The notes: generated from the letters alone by a model not told the origin. Positions 20,229 through 30,109 are shown, numbered from the stretch's first letter. The stretch: 64,000 bases of DNA from Providencia heimbachae ATCC 35613 (GCF_001655055.1 NZ_LXEW01000018.1:47406-111405); one strand, 5' to 3'. Numbers and translations: made by a program.

Positions 20229-23200
20229 CTATTTGGAGTATTCTGCCATTGGCAGTAAGAAGCGCCGAGTATTACCCAGCAGCGAGTTAATCATTGTACT
20301 ATTAATATTTCTACAAGCTCTCAACACATAGTCATCTTCCATGTCACCTCGTTTCATTTGGCTTCCTTGAAGACTTTGCACCAGTGCAGATAACGCTTTT
20401 TGTTGTACTTCCTTTGAGACGAAATCGTACTGTTTAGTTTTTTTATCAAAGCAAGCTGCAATCCAGTTCCAACCACTTTGATTTAATAGAATAAGAGGAG
20501 AGTTTTGGCCTTCACAATAACCCAAGACTAAATCTTCTAGATAACGCAACGCTTCATTTTGTGCGATAGGTGAAAATTGCCAAATACTGTTATCACGTCC
20601 CAAAGCAACACTTTCACCATTGCCAATTAGCCAATTAAACAGAAGGTGCTCTACCCATAACTGCACACCATCATTAGCCGTTAGATAAGCAGGTCGATAA
20701 CGTAGCATTCCTTTCTCATGAATATCTTTTAGTAGCCCCGTTATTTTTATACCGTTAATTTCACAATCAATGGCGTAATTAAATTGAGGCGCACGATATT
20801 CTTTTACTTTTTCAGCTAAAGGAGTGACTTCATTAAGCTGTTGCTCCCAAAACAATTGACCAAACTGCTTCGCAGGTAAATGACCCGACGCTTTTAGTGC
20901 CTGAAAAAATTGGGATGGATTTTCATCTTTAACAAGTAACCCTAAAACTTTGTCATTAATTTTATACCGTTGTAACCGACCAAGGATGAAAGGTTCATCC
21001 TCAGGTAATTCCGTCTCTTCAATGGAAAAGTGGACTTTAAGTCGCTGTTGAAAAAAAGCTCTAATCGGATGTCGATAAAAGCGAAGTAATTGCTCAAGGG
21101 ATATTTCAGTAATAGGTTCTCGAACATCAAGTTGTGAACAAAACGGTTTGTCCTCTTGGCTTGTTGTTTTTGCAGCTGGTAGCCATTCTTTAGCAAAACT
21201 TTGATAAGGTGCATCAGGAATAAAATTTTCTGTAGCAAAAGGGACTCTGCTATGCTGAATAACCAAATGTTGTTTTAAGTGATCTGCACTTTCATCAATA
21301 TTAAGCTGGCTATCTCCCGCTAAGCAAAAGCTTTGGCCGACATAATCTAATAGTTCAGTCACAAGAACAGATGGATTGCACGGCTGATTATCTCTAATTG
21401 ATAACCCAACATAGCTGATATATAACTGTTTAGTCGCCGAATTGAGCGCTTCCAAAAATAAATAGCGATCATCATCACGGCGTTTCCTATCCCCTCGAAC
21501 TGGTTTTTCAGCCATTAAATCAAAACCTAATGGAGGAATACTTCTAGGATATGCGCCATCATTCATACCTAACAAACAAACAACTTTAAAAGGAACTGAA
21601 CGCATTGGCATCAACGTACAAAAATTCACTGAACCGGCAAGAAAACGCTGGCTAATCTTCTCATCATCAAAGCAAATCGAAAGTTCATCGCGAATTAAAC
21701 GTAACGGAACTGTTTCTTGATAACCAGAAACAAGTGCATTTTCGATAATTTTATGCCACTGTTCTGTCACCAATGCCAACACCAGCTCAGTATCACCATC
21801 AACCATAAAGAAACTATCAACCAGTTGCTGGCAAACCTCTTTCCATTCCTCCAATGTACGCTCTTGTTCCAGAAAACTACGCCATTCTCTTAATGTATTA
21901 ACTAATAACGCTAATTTTCCAGCCAGCTGCGCAGCTAAGCCGCTACATTCATCATAAGGCAAAATACCTTTCCAAGGACCTTTTCTACTGTCCATCGCAT
22001 AACCCAATAACATGCGACTTAAACCGAATTGCCACGTATTTTGCCCTATCACTGGCAAAGCCAGAGAACGGACATTATCATCATCTAAGCCCCAACGAAT
22101 ACCTGATTCATTGACCCAACGCCTGAGTAAACTTAATTCACTTTCATCAATGTCAAAATGTGCAGAAAAAGCAGATACTTCAAGTAAGGTAAGAACTTGT
22201 TCTGTAGAAAAGCGACTCTGCGGCAGATCCAGCAGCATGATAAACGCCTGCAAAATGGGATGTGCTTGCAAAGCTTTTCTATCTGAAATCGAAAATGGGA
22301 TATAACGGGAAGATGCTGTATTACCAAATACTGCCTGAATATAAGGCGCATAGCTGTCGATATCAGCCACCATAACAATAACATCTCGTGGTGTTAAAGT
22401 TGGGTCTTGCTCAAATAAAGCCAGCAACCGGTCTTGCAATACCTCAACTTCCCGTTGAGCGCTATGGCATGAATGAAAAGTTATCGAATCGTCGTTATTA
22501 TCTATAATTCGCTTATTTTTACTACTTTCGTAACCTTCTATCGTTTTACCTAACTGAGCATGGTCTTCAAGGTCTAAAATATCTTGCTGTAAATTCTCTA
22601 GCAAACTAGAGCGATTTGTATCAACAAAGGCAGATATTTCATTTGCAGCTTCTATTTGCGAAATAAAATAAAGATTATCACGACCCAGTTTTCCCCATGA
22701 GGCTAATAAAGGGTTAACAACGTCTTGCTCGCCATCTTCATTAAATAAATGTATGGCATGGTCTTCGGCTTTAAACCGCGAAAGTTCGTATTTATCAATA
22801 TAATGTCGTAATTTTCGTTGCTGTAATCTCGCTAAAAATAAGGAATTTTGGATATCCCCCCAATAATAACGACATGGATTAGTAAACATCAGATGAATAT
22901 CTGTATGCTCCGCTATCGCATTTAGCGCCTGTAAATACATCGGAGGTAGAGAGGCAATACCACAAATAAAGATACGCTTTGGTAGCGATTGACCCAGAGA
23001 AGGTGTAGCGGATAATTTTTCGATAAAGCTTTGATAAAGATTTGCACGGTGCCAGGGTGATTGCTCTAATTTGCTAGTGTACTCTACAAGGCATTGCCAT
23101 AATCGTTTTTGCCATAGCTGATTTAAACTTAGCCCATCAACAAGCTCATTTTTTTGCCACTTCTCAACCCAATCAGGGCGATAGACCAAATATTGGTCAA

Positions 23201-23603
23201 ATAAGTCAGCAACTCTACCAGCAAGCTGATGTAACTTCCGTTTATCAGTATCCTTTTGGAGATAAAGTCTTAGTGGCTCGAACTCTTCTTCATCAATTAC
23301 AGTAGGCAAAATAGTCATTAATTTCCACGTCATTGCCTGTTTGGTATAAGCACTTTCTTTTGGTATATCAGGTAAAACACGACGAAACATGTCCCAAATA
23401 AAAGTCGCAGGCAAAGGATAATTAATATTTGCTGCAATCCCAAAATGTTTAGCAAGCTCAATTTGTAACCACTGAGACATCCCTGGACTTTGCACCAAGA
23501 TAATTTCTTGCTCAAAAGGATGAGACAATGGTTCGCTTTCCATTAAATGTGCAATGAGATCTTTTAAAAGATCTAATTGATTAGAATGATAAACCTGAAA
23601 CAT
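20229..23603 (-). CDS. recC: Exodeoxyribonuclease V subunit gamma RecC
   Basis: Subunit of RecBCD that splits the duplex and recognises Chi with an inactive helicase-like fold. It has 1124 residues (E. coli 1122). The N-terminus MFQVYHSNQLDLLKDLIAHL and internal VQSPGMSQWLQIELA, LPKRIFICGIASLPPMYLQAL and PYRQ/GDRKRRDDDRYLFLEAL-type blocks match the family. As expected for RecC, the Walker-like and nuclease-like segments lack catalytic residues. It begins inside the end of ppdC (23-base overlap), so it is probably co-expressed with the pseudopilin genes at least in part. ptrA follows after 17 bases. Confidence 0.96.
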   Translation of the reverse strand: MFQVYHSNQLDLLKDLIAHLMESEPLSHPFEQEIILVQSPGMSQWLQIELAKHFGIAANINYPLPATFIWDMFRRVLPDIPKESAYTKQAMTWKLMTILPTVIDEEEFEPLRLYLQKDTDKRKLHQLAGRVADLFDQYLVYRPDWVEKWQKNELVDGLSLNQLWQKRLWQCLVEYTSKLEQSPWHRANLYQSFIEKLSATPSLGQSLPKRIFICGIASLPPMYLQALNAIAEHTDIHLMFTNPCRYYWGDIQNSLFLARLQQRKLRHYIDKYELSRFKAEDHAIHLFNEDGEQDVVNPLLASWGKLGRDNLYFISQIEAANEISAFVDTNRSSLLENLQQDILDLEDHAQLGKTIEGYESSKNKRIIDNNDDSITFHSCHSAQREVEVLQDRLLALFEQDPTLTPRDVIVMVADIDSYAPYIQAVFGNTASSRYIPFSISDRKALQAHPILQAFIMLLDLPQSRFSTEQVLTLLEVSAFSAHFDIDESELSLLRRWVNESGIRWGLDDDNVRSLALPVIGQNTWQFGLSRMLLGYAMDSRKGPWKGILPYDECSGLAAQLAGKLALLVNTLREWRSFLEQERTLEEWKEVCQQLVDSFFMVDGDTELVLALVTEQWHKIIENALVSGYQETVPLRLIRDELSICFDDEKISQRFLAGSVNFCTLMPMRSVPFKVVCLLGMNDGAYPRSIPPLGFDLMAEKPVRGDRKRRDDDRYLFLEALNSATKQLYISYVGLSIRDNQPCNPSVLVTELLDYVGQSFCLAGDSQLNIDESADHLKQHLVIQHSRVPFATENFIPDAPYQSFAKEWLPAAKTTSQEDKPFCSQLDVREPITEISLEQLLRFYRHPIRAFFQQRLKVHFSIEETELPEDEPFILGRLQRYKINDKVLGLLVKDENPSQFFQALKASGHLPAKQFGQLFWEQQLNEVTPLAEKVKEYRAPQFNYAIDCEINGIKITGLLKDIHEKGMLRYRPAYLTANDGVQLWVEHLLFNWLIGNGESVALGRDNSIWQFSPIAQNEALRYLEDLVLGYCEGQNSPLILLNQSGWNWIAACFDKKTKQYDFVSKEVQQKALSALVQSLQGSQMKRGDMEDDYVLRACRNINSTMINSLLGNTRRFLLPMAEYSK

Positions 23604-23952
23604 GACTCTCTCCTATTGCACAAAACCAGCGGCTTAGTGATAACGGTGGCCTTTTTCCTGATAATAAGGAAATAGCTGATTCAGTGCAGTGCTGCGTTTG
23701 CGATGATTGAATTTCTTTCCACTGCCAATCAGGATGGCTTATCTCTGAATCTACAGAAGTTATTTCCATAGAGGAAGCTTTTCTCTCTAATGAACTTTGT
23801 AGCGCTCTTATCGCTGTTGACTCTTGATATATCTGATTAAAATTCAAGGTGATATACTGAGTATAGTTTAACAGAGCTATCAGTAAGATAGCAAAAACAA
23901 CCACAGCAGCCATTGACTCGATTAATGCGAACCCTTGTTGCCGCATCTTCAT
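23581..23952 (-). CDS. ppdC: Prepilin-like protein PpdC
   Basis: Minor pseudopilin of the type-IV-pilus/type-II-secretion-like system. It is 123 residues from the ATG at 23952; a TTG two codons upstream and an ATG two codons downstream are alternatives. A short basic leader ends at the prepilin peptidase site QQG|FALIE, where the conserved glycine and the +5 glutamate are present. A hydrophobic helix MAAVVVFAILLIALLNY follows. It overlaps ygdB by a few bases and recC by 23. Role inferred: an initiating minor pilin of a competence-like pilus. Confidence 0.8.
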   Translation of the reverse strand: MKMRQQGFALIESMAAVVVFAILLIALLNYTQYITLNFNQIYQESTAIRALQSSLERKASSMEITSVDSEISHPDWQWKEIQSSQTQHCTESAISLLSGKRPPLSLSRWFCAIGESHVSGLSF

Positions 23953-24395
23953 AAGCAAAACCCTTTTTTTTCAACCGGGCAATAATCTAGCCAACTTTGC
24001 GTGCGTGCTTGAATTTTCTGAGTACCTGCCACTAATTTCACCCATCGATAAACATTGATTTGTTCACCTTGTTTAAAATTACTTTTGCCGGATAATATAA
24101 AAATAGAGCCTGAGTAATGCTTTAAGCAGCTATGCCAAAGTAGGGTAGGTACTTGTTTACATTCCCATGAAGCTTTCCTACTTCTATCTCCTTTCCATAA
24201 CTGCCCTAGTCCCCACGCAAGCGCTGATTCAGCTTGGTTAAATACTTCCACGTACTTTATTTCACGGAGAAGTTCATCTCTGGCCCGCTCTTGATAATAA
24301 TGTATAGCCTTCAATAACAGTAATCCCATTGTCATCAATACAACAACCATAATTAAAGCGACGTTTCCCTTTTGATAACCTATTTTTTTCATCAT
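23949..24395 (-). CDS. ygdB: Pseudopilin-operon protein YgdB
   Basis: DUF2509-type protein encoded among the ppd minor-pseudopilin genes. The 148 residues start MMKKIGYQKGNVALIMVVVLMTMG. It has a short basic N-terminus, a glycine before a hydrophobic helix (about 12-30), and then a globular part with four cysteines. The usual +5 glutamate is replaced (KG|NVALIM), as in GspK/PilX-like members. The start overlaps ppdB by 4 bases (ATGA), indicating translational coupling. It lies between ppdB and ppdC exactly as in E. coli. Confidence 0.8.
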   Translation of the reverse strand: MMKKIGYQKGNVALIMVVVLMTMGLLLLKAIHYYQERARDELLREIKYVEVFNQAESALAWGLGQLWKGDRSRKASWECKQVPTLLWHSCLKHYSGSIFILSGKSNFKQGEQINVYRWVKLVAGTQKIQARTQSWLDYCPVEKKGFCL

Positions 24396-25009
24396 AAATT
24401 CCTCAAGAATATAGAGGTTTTATAATTGAAAATTTTATCGGGTAATGATTTTGTTTCTACGCTAAGGGTCATTTCAAGTAAACTATTGGCTTGATACCAA
24501 TTAAAATATAATTGATGGACTTTCACGAGTTTCGCATCAAATAGTGATTGCCAACGAGAACCATTACAGTTGGTCACATTACGATTAGATTCTAATTTAT
24601 TTGCATTTAATCGATATCCAAAAAAATCAGTATCAATCTTTTTTGTATTTTTATTTATCCAATCGCCTGATAAATCTTGATCATAAGCAAAAATAATACA
24701 TGAATTAGTCTGTGAGCTTGATTGTGTGTTAATTTTGATAGCATCCCCCTGACATGAGGAACTACCACAGTACCCTATTCGTCTGAAATCTTTTTCCATA
24801 TTAATAAGCACCATCCGAACTTCTCTATCTAGCTGATATTGAAAATAAACCTGATATGTTTGTTTCAATAATGGTGGGATTGCTGTCATCGCAGCAATAC
24901 AAACTACACTGCTAATTGCCATTGCGAACAAAGTTTCGACTAAAGAAAAACCATATTCAAAATGATACGCCCCTATAAAGCAGGATTTTTTAGAGTAACG
25001 ATTTAACAT
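24392..25009 (-). CDS. ppdB: Prepilin-like protein PpdB
   Basis: Minor pseudopilin of 205 residues. I choose the ATG at 25009, which follows an AGGGA ribosome site inside the end of ppdA, over the ATG at 25042. The leader is unusually long (about 20 residues) before YG|FSLVETLFAMAISSVVCIAAM, which carries the glycine and +5 glutamate used by prepilin peptidase. The globular part has a cysteine pair (YCGSSSCQG) that may form a disulfide. It overlaps ppdA by 7 bases and ygdB by 4. Confidence 0.82.
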   Translation of the reverse strand: MLNRYSKKSCFIGAYHFEYGFSLVETLFAMAISSVVCIAAMTAIPPLLKQTYQVYFQYQLDREVRMVLINMEKDFRRIGYCGSSSCQGDAIKINTQSSSQTNSCIIFAYDQDLSGDWINKNTKKIDTDFFGYRLNANKLESNRNVTNCNGSRWQSLFDAKLVKVHQLYFNWYQANSLLEMTLSVETKSLPDKIFNYKTSIFLRNL

Positions 25010-25488
25010 CGGGGGATCCCTGCGAATAATTGAGAACTGCAACCTCTAATTCGCCCTACCGCTGACATAACAATTGTAATTTGTTCATTTTTATTTGTCA
25101 GACTAATACTAAAAGCACGGCTTGTACCTTGCTTGCCATATAAATCAACAGATGTCCGCGTTACTTTATTAATTTCTATTCCCTTAAACATTTCCGCTGT
25201 TAGTTTGTTTCTCTCTCTTTGAGTTACAGCATCTTTAACCACTAAACTCCAATTACCTCGTCCTTGATTAATTGATAGAATACGATGCTGATTGAGATAA
25301 ATCCCTTCCATTAAATTACTATAAATAAACTCAGAGACTTGCCTTGCAGTATCAATTAAATGATGTCGCTGCAATTGTTGCTGCCAGCTATATAACCCAG
25401 GAAGAATAACTAACGAGCATAGGAATAAAACAACTAAAATCTCAATTAATGTAAATCCCTTTTGACTGTTATTAATTGCAATTTTCAT
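25003..25488 (-). CDS. ppdA: Prepilin-like protein PpdA
   Basis: GspH/FimT-like pseudopilin of 161 residues, first gene of ppdA-ppdB-ygdB-ppdC. The start at 25488 has a very strong GGAGGGGG ribosome site; the upstream ATG at 25572 would place 28 residues before a normal leader. The cleavage site is QKG|FTLIEILVVLFLCS with the canonical +5 glutamate. The C-terminal IVMSAVGRIRGCSSQL resembles the GspH ending. A CRP-S type site lies about 150 bases upstream. In E. coli these genes belong to the Sxy/CRP-S regulon for DNA uptake-type pili. Confidence 0.84.
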   Translation of the reverse strand: MKIAINNSQKGFTLIEILVVLFLCSLVILPGLYSWQQQLQRHHLIDTARQVSEFIYSNLMEGIYLNQHRILSINQGRGNWSLVVKDAVTQRERNKLTAEMFKGIEINKVTRTSVDLYGKQGTSRAFSISLTNKNEQITIVMSAVGRIRGCSSQLFAGIPRC

Positions 25489-25630
25489 TATTTCCCCCTC
25501 CTTTTTCTTAATTTTACTTTCCTTAATGACAATCGAATCTTGACAAACAAAAACAAAACTACCAGTCATCACATACTGATTTACGTAGCGCTTCCCAACA
25601 AATTAAATAGATTTCACAAAATAAAAATAT

Positions 25631-25652
25631 TTTTGGGAACGGCCTCGCAAAA
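25631..25652 (-). promoter_or_regulatory. CRP-S (Sxy-dependent) site upstream of ppdA
   Basis: Read on the minus strand, TTTTGCGA-GGCCGT-TCCCAAAA matches the competence-type CRP site TGCGA-N6-TCGCA with a single mismatch in the right half and A/T flanks on both sides. The C/G at the core position distinguishes CRP-S from ordinary CRP sites (TGTGA). It lies upstream of a pseudopilin operon that is Sxy-controlled in E. coli. Confidence 0.6.
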
Positions 25653-25851
25653 TAAAATGTGAGCAAAAAATAACGATATAAAAATTCGTGGTAAAAAGGC
25701 GATGATATTGAAATGAAGGGGATATTTATTTTTAACGTTTATTTTTAGAGCGTGATTTTAAAACTAAACGTTAATCAGCTTACGAATAAATATTTTAGTA
25801 ATAATAAAATATTAGCTTAAGAGGGCGAATGCCTGATTAGTCACCATATAG

Positions 25852-25921
25852 AGAAGAAAAAATAGAAAAAGGCCAACGTGCTCATGTTTAACTGATAACA
25901 CCTTGGCCTTTAAAAAAGACA
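25852..25921 (-). terminator. thyA terminator
   Basis: On the minus strand AAAGGCCAA (from 25921) pairs with TTGGCCTTT (to 25868), extended by GTG/CAC past one mismatch. It is followed by TTCTATTTTTTCTTCTC. The loop is long, but the stem and U-rich tail are convincing. Confidence 0.75.
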
Positions 25922-25941
25922 ATTAACTAAGAGGCAATTAA

Positions 25942-26793
25942 CTAAACTGTAAATGGGTATTTAATCGCTTCGTAGCATTGATACCCTTCCAAGGTGAAAT
26001 CTTCTGTAGTCACCCAAGTTTCAAGGTCCTCTAACGTTTTAATTGCAGGATTAATGGTCAATGAGGGCAATGGAAGTGGTTCACGTTTTAGTTGAACATC
26101 ACGCATTAACGGTAGTTGGTTTTCATAAATATGTGCATTAACTATTTTATGATATGCCTTACCTGCCTTATGCCCAGTAATACGAGCCATAAGAGCCAAC
26201 AATACAAAACATTGAACCTGATTAAAATTTAAGCCAAGCGGGACATCACAGCTGCGTTGATAAGAGGTTAGATATAACGTATCGCCTAATAATGAAAAAG
26301 TATGAGTATGCATGCATGGGCGCAAGCAACCCATTTCAAATTCACCCGGGTTATAGAAAGTGATTATTTCTGCGCGGTCATCAATACCTTGCTTGAGGTT
26401 ATTGACCACTTTTTTCAATTGGTCAAGGTGTGAGCCATCAGGACGTTGCCATGAGCGGCCTTGTACACCATAGACGCGCCCCATGTCGTCTTCGCCTTTA
26501 CGCAGCGGGTTACTTAGCCATGCTTGGTTTTCATTAGCATTTGCATTCCAAGTATTACAACCGATCTCACGAAATTGGGCTGCATTATCGTAACCACGTA
26601 AATAGCCAAGTAATTCAGCAATTGCAGCTTTATAAAAGCTTTTACGGGTCGTAATAAGTGGAAATTGATTATTGCCAACATCATATTCAAGATCTGCGTT
26701 GATAACCGTCAAACAGCGTACGCCAGTACGCTTGTTCTCAACCCATTGACCTTCATCGATAATACGTTGGCATAATTCTAAGTATGGCTTCAT
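25942..26793 (-). CDS. thyA: Thymidylate synthase ThyA (Vibrio-type, 283 aa)
   Basis: Methylates dUMP to dTMP with methylene-tetrahydrofolate; FolA in this window regenerates the folate. From the ATG at 26793 it has 283 residues (a GTG at 26811 is the alternative). Catalytic cysteine is C160 in GCLRPCMH, and the substrate-binding block is [14 protein letters not shown]. The sequence belongs to the longer ThyA subgroup I know from Vibrio rather than the 264-aa E. coli type. [12 protein letters not shown] replaces the E. coli LGPVYGKQWRAW, and the C-terminus is YPFTV. Its location between ppdA and lgt is nevertheless the E. coli thyA locus. Confidence 0.95.
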   Translation of the reverse strand: MKPYLELCQRIIDEGQWVENKRTGVRCLTVINADLEYDVGNNQFPLITTRKSFYKAAIAELLGYLRGYDNAAQFREIGCNTWNANANENQAWLSNPLRKGEDDMGRVYGVQGRSWQRPDGSHLDQLKKVVNNLKQGIDDRAEIITFYNPGEFEMGCLRPCMHTHTFSLLGDTLYLTSYQRSCDVPLGLNFNQVQCFVLLALMARITGHKAGKAYHKIVNAHIYENQLPLMRDVQLKREPLPLPSLTINPAIKTLEDLETWVTTEDFTLEGYQCYEAIKYPFTV

Positions 26794-26857
26794 AGTCGCT
26801 CTCTTACTCACAGGCTAATGCTGAATCAACAACACTAGCCCTATTATATTTATTAAT

Positions 26858-27763
26858 TTATTTACTTTTAGCAGCTTTGCTTTCAGGTTCAGGTTTATGT
26901 GCTGGAATATTTTTACCGTATTTATATGCCCATACAATCATCAAGATACCAATAATAATCATCGGAATAGACAGTATTTGCCCCATGCTAATTCCACCAA
27001 ATAAACCTAACTGAGCATCGGGTTGTCTGAAGAATTCAACAATGATACGGAACGCGCCATAACCAATCAGGAACAAGCCTGAAACACTTCCCATTGGGCG
27101 TGGCTTACGCACAAATAAATTAAGAATAAGGAACAGCACTATCCCTTCTAACGCCATTTCATAAAGCTGTGATGGGTGTCTTGGTAGAACACCATATTGC
27201 TCTAATATCGGCATCAATGATGGGTCTTGAATGGCAAGTTGAATATCTTCACTTCGGGAATGAGGGAATAAAAACGCCCAAGGCGTATCGAGGGTAACAC
27301 GGCCCCAAAGTTCCCCATTGATAAAGTTACCTATACGCCCCATACCAAGACCAAAAGGTATTAAAGGAGCAACAAAATCAGCAACCTGTAAGAATCGACG
27401 ACGAGTACGATGAGCAAACCACATCATGGCACAAATAACACCAATCAACCCACCATGGAATGACATACCGCCATCCCAAACCTTAAAGAGGTATAGAGGA
27501 TCATCAAGGAATACAGGTAAATTATAGAAGAATACGTAGCCTAGCCGCCCACCAACAAACACCCCGACAAAGCCTATATAAAGTAAATTTTCGACCTCAT
27601 TTTTTGTCCATCCACTATTTGGCTTGGATGCACGGCGGCCAGCTAACCAGAGGGCAAAAACAAAACCAACTAAGTACATAAAACCGTACCAGTGAAGAGC
27701 CACAGGTCCAATAGAGAACATTATTGGATCAATTTCTGGAAATGCTAAGTAGCTAATGCTCAT
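26858..27763 (-). CDS. lgt: Prolipoprotein diacylglyceryl transferase Lgt
   Basis: Inner-membrane enzyme that transfers diacylglycerol from phosphatidylglycerol to the lipobox cysteine of prolipoproteins, the first step of lipoprotein maturation (MltA and probably YgiB here). The start at 27763 has a GGGGA ribosome site and gives 301 residues; the ATG at 27790 adds nine unconserved residues. Seven hydrophobic segments are visible. The Lgt signature [14 protein letters not shown] and the essential histidine and arginine region ([15 protein letters not shown]) are intact, as is RHPSQLYE. The gene upstream of thyA by 64 bases is conserved. Confidence 0.96.
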   Translation of the reverse strand: MSISYLAFPEIDPIMFSIGPVALHWYGFMYLVGFVFALWLAGRRASKPNSGWTKNEVENLLYIGFVGVFVGGRLGYVFFYNLPVFLDDPLYLFKVWDGGMSFHGGLIGVICAMMWFAHRTRRRFLQVADFVAPLIPFGLGMGRIGNFINGELWGRVTLDTPWAFLFPHSRSEDIQLAIQDPSLMPILEQYGVLPRHPSQLYEMALEGIVLFLILNLFVRKPRPMGSVSGLFLIGYGAFRIIVEFFRQPDAQLGLFGGISMGQILSIPMIIIGILMIVWAYKYGKNIPAHKPEPESKAAKSK

Positions 27764-27858
27764 CGTTCCCCACTTTAAATTGTTAAGCAAAAATCATAGC
27801 GCATCATAACACAGCACTATCACACATCTACCCTAGATAATTAACATAGAAAAACAAA

Positions 27859-30105
27859 TTAAATCCCACCGCGAACGAACCCACCAAGCCCGTTTTTTTC
27901 CATAAATTCACCCACAACACGCCTAACGCCATTGCTCGTTTCAGCGGCGAGTAATTCAGGAACAAGGTCAGCAGTAAGATTTGGATCGAGTTGTCTAATT
28001 AAATATTTCATACGGGGAACACTTCGCCCACTCATACTTAACGAGCGATATCCCAGCGCGATTAACACCATTGCACTCACTGGTTGCCCAGCCATTTCCC
28101 CACAAACACTTATGGGTAAGTCTAAACGGCGGCACTCTTCATTAACCCTTGCGAGAAAACGAATGACAGAGGGATGAAGATTATCATATAGCGTAGCGAC
28201 ATGTGTGTTGTTACGGTCAACGGCAAGTAAATATTGTGTAAAATCATTCGTGCCTATCGATATGAAATCAATTCGTTTTTTCAATTCAGGTAACAAGAAG
28301 AGGAGTGATGGCACTTCAAGCATGACACCGATTTCAGGCATCCTAATAGGCTGTTTTAATAGTTGGCTAACCTCATCTTTTGCCCGATTTATCAGCTTAA
28401 TTGCGTCATCAACCTCATCAATACTGGTGATCATGGGTAATAAAATTCTCAAATTACCTAAAGGCTGATCGGCTCGAAACATCGCTCTGAGCTGGATAAG
28501 AAAAATCTCTGGTTGATCGAGCATAATACGAATGCCTCGCCAGCCTAAACTTGGATTTTCTTCATTAATCGGCATATAAGGTAATTGTTTATCTGCCCCA
28601 ATATCGAGGGTTCTGAGTACAACCGGTTTTGTCGAAAATAGCTGAAGCACTTCTCGATATAACTGTTTCTGCTCATCTTCAGAAGGGAAACCATTGTGCA
28701 ACATAAACGGAAGCTCTGTGCGATACAAACCAACACCATCAACCCCAACATTAATTTGTTGCTCGTAACGCGGGCTTAGCCCTGCATTAAGATAGATATT
28801 GACTGATTCGCCATTTTTTAAAACCGCATCTTGCTCTAGCGCACCTTCGGCTAACTCGCTTAAAACATTCTCTTCTTCAATAATTTGTTGATATTCTTGT
28901 GCAATAAAACTTTCAGGCTCAATAAAGACTTCACCACGATAGCCATCAAGGATCAAAAGCCGGTTATGTAATAAAGATGGCTCGATATCTGCCCCCATAA
29001 TCGCGGGGATCCCCATTGCACGAATAAGGATCGCAGAATGAGAATGCGTTGCACCGTCACGAACAATTACGCCGGCTAGCTGCTCTAAAGGTAATTCAGC
29101 AAGCACACTCGCACTAAGTTCATCTGCAACTAAAATAAAACGATCCGGCCATTGGCTTGTTGGTGCAAGCGAATCATCCAAATGAAACAGCAAACGCTGC
29201 CCCAAAGCTTTAAGATCTGCCCCTCGTTCTCTTAGATAGAGATCTCGTAACCGAGAAAACTGTTCAACATAGTTTTCAATAACCGTTTTAACCGCCCATT
29301 CCGCCACATTTCCTTGCTCAATAGATGAAAATAAATGTTTTTTGAGCTGAGGGTCATTGAGTAGATGGCTGTAAAGATCGAAAATAGCCGCGCTTTCTTT
29401 TGATGAGTTAGCCATAAAGCGTTTACTAATACGCCGACACTCCGATGCCGCATTTTCTAAAGCCGCGACCAAACGCTGCTTTTCTTCATCGCCATCGAGG
29501 GCACTGGCTTGGCGGATACTATCAAAAGAAGGTTGAGAACTGTCCTGCCAACCATAAGCCATTGAGATACCTTGCGATACCGCGATTGCTTTTAGGCGAC
29601 TTTGCCTATATTGACCAAAAACGCCTTTGGCTTGGGCTTGTGATAAAATCACTGCAAGCTGCATCGATAAAGTCACCAGAAACGACTCTTCTGTTTCATT
29701 AAATAGCCGCTTTTCTCGTTGCTGTACCACTAAAACACCTAATAATTGGCGTCGATAAACCACAGGCACACCAAGGAAAGCCTTGAGCTGTTCTTCTTTT
29801 AATTGCGGGAGGTATTTAAATTGAGGATGTTCGCGGATGTCCGCTAAATTGAGCATTTCAGATTGGCGCCCAACTGCGCCAACGACACCTTCATCAAACC
29901 CAAGGCGAATGGCAATCCCGCTAGGTTTCTTCAACCCGCGGGTTGCCATTAAGTAATAGCACTGACGAGGATGGTCTGCTAAATAAATCGAACACACATC
30001 AGTTCGCATCGCATTGCAGGTTTCATTCACTAAAACTTCAAGTGCTTCTGTCAAACTCGTCGCCATTGCAACTTTTTCGACAATTTCACGTAAACGCGTC
30101 AACAT
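27859..30105 (-). CDS. ptsP: PTS-Ntr enzyme I (PtsP)
   Basis: First phosphotransferase of the nitrogen-related PTS, phosphorylating NPr from PEP. From the ATG at 30105 it is 748 residues, the same as E. coli; the upstream ATG at 30183 lies inside rppH and is rejected. An N-terminal GAF domain (about 1-150) precedes the enzyme-I domains. The phospho-histidine motif GATHSHSAI is near residue 355, and the C-terminal PEP-binding barrel contains GVGLYRTELPFM, DIGADKQLPYM, SIGTNDFTQY and the active-site cysteine in SVCGEMAG. It follows rppH by 4 bases, so the two are cotranscribed. Confidence 0.96.
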   Translation of the reverse strand: MLTRLREIVEKVAMATSLTEALEVLVNETCNAMRTDVCSIYLADHPRQCYYLMATRGLKKPSGIAIRLGFDEGVVGAVGRQSEMLNLADIREHPQFKYLPQLKEEQLKAFLGVPVVYRRQLLGVLVVQQREKRLFNETEESFLVTLSMQLAVILSQAQAKGVFGQYRQSRLKAIAVSQGISMAYGWQDSSQPSFDSIRQASALDGDEEKQRLVAALENAASECRRISKRFMANSSKESAAIFDLYSHLLNDPQLKKHLFSSIEQGNVAEWAVKTVIENYVEQFSRLRDLYLRERGADLKALGQRLLFHLDDSLAPTSQWPDRFILVADELSASVLAELPLEQLAGVIVRDGATHSHSAILIRAMGIPAIMGADIEPSLLHNRLLILDGYRGEVFIEPESFIAQEYQQIIEEENVLSELAEGALEQDAVLKNGESVNIYLNAGLSPRYEQQINVGVDGVGLYRTELPFMLHNGFPSEDEQKQLYREVLQLFSTKPVVLRTLDIGADKQLPYMPINEENPSLGWRGIRIMLDQPEIFLIQLRAMFRADQPLGNLRILLPMITSIDEVDDAIKLINRAKDEVSQLLKQPIRMPEIGVMLEVPSLLFLLPELKKRIDFISIGTNDFTQYLLAVDRNNTHVATLYDNLHPSVIRFLARVNEECRRLDLPISVCGEMAGQPVSAMVLIALGYRSLSMSGRSVPRMKYLIRQLDPNLTADLVPELLAAETSNGVRRVVGEFMEKNGLGGFVRGGI

Positions 30106-30109
30106 AGGC

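Larger units (their letters stand above)
25489..25941. other. ppdA-thyA intergenic region
   Basis: About 450 AT-rich bases. It contains the CRP-S-like site (25631-25652), a 10-bp inverted repeat TTAACGTTTA/TAAACGTTAA (25732-25741 and 25765-25774) and the thyA terminator at its right end. No gene is supported; a short plus-strand open frame at 25462-25662 is not convincing. Confidence 0.6.

Noticed and set aside
25462..25662. Plus-strand 66-codon open frame opposite ppdA
   Set aside because: It overlaps the ppdA start and CRP-S site, has AT-driven composition and no ribosome site.
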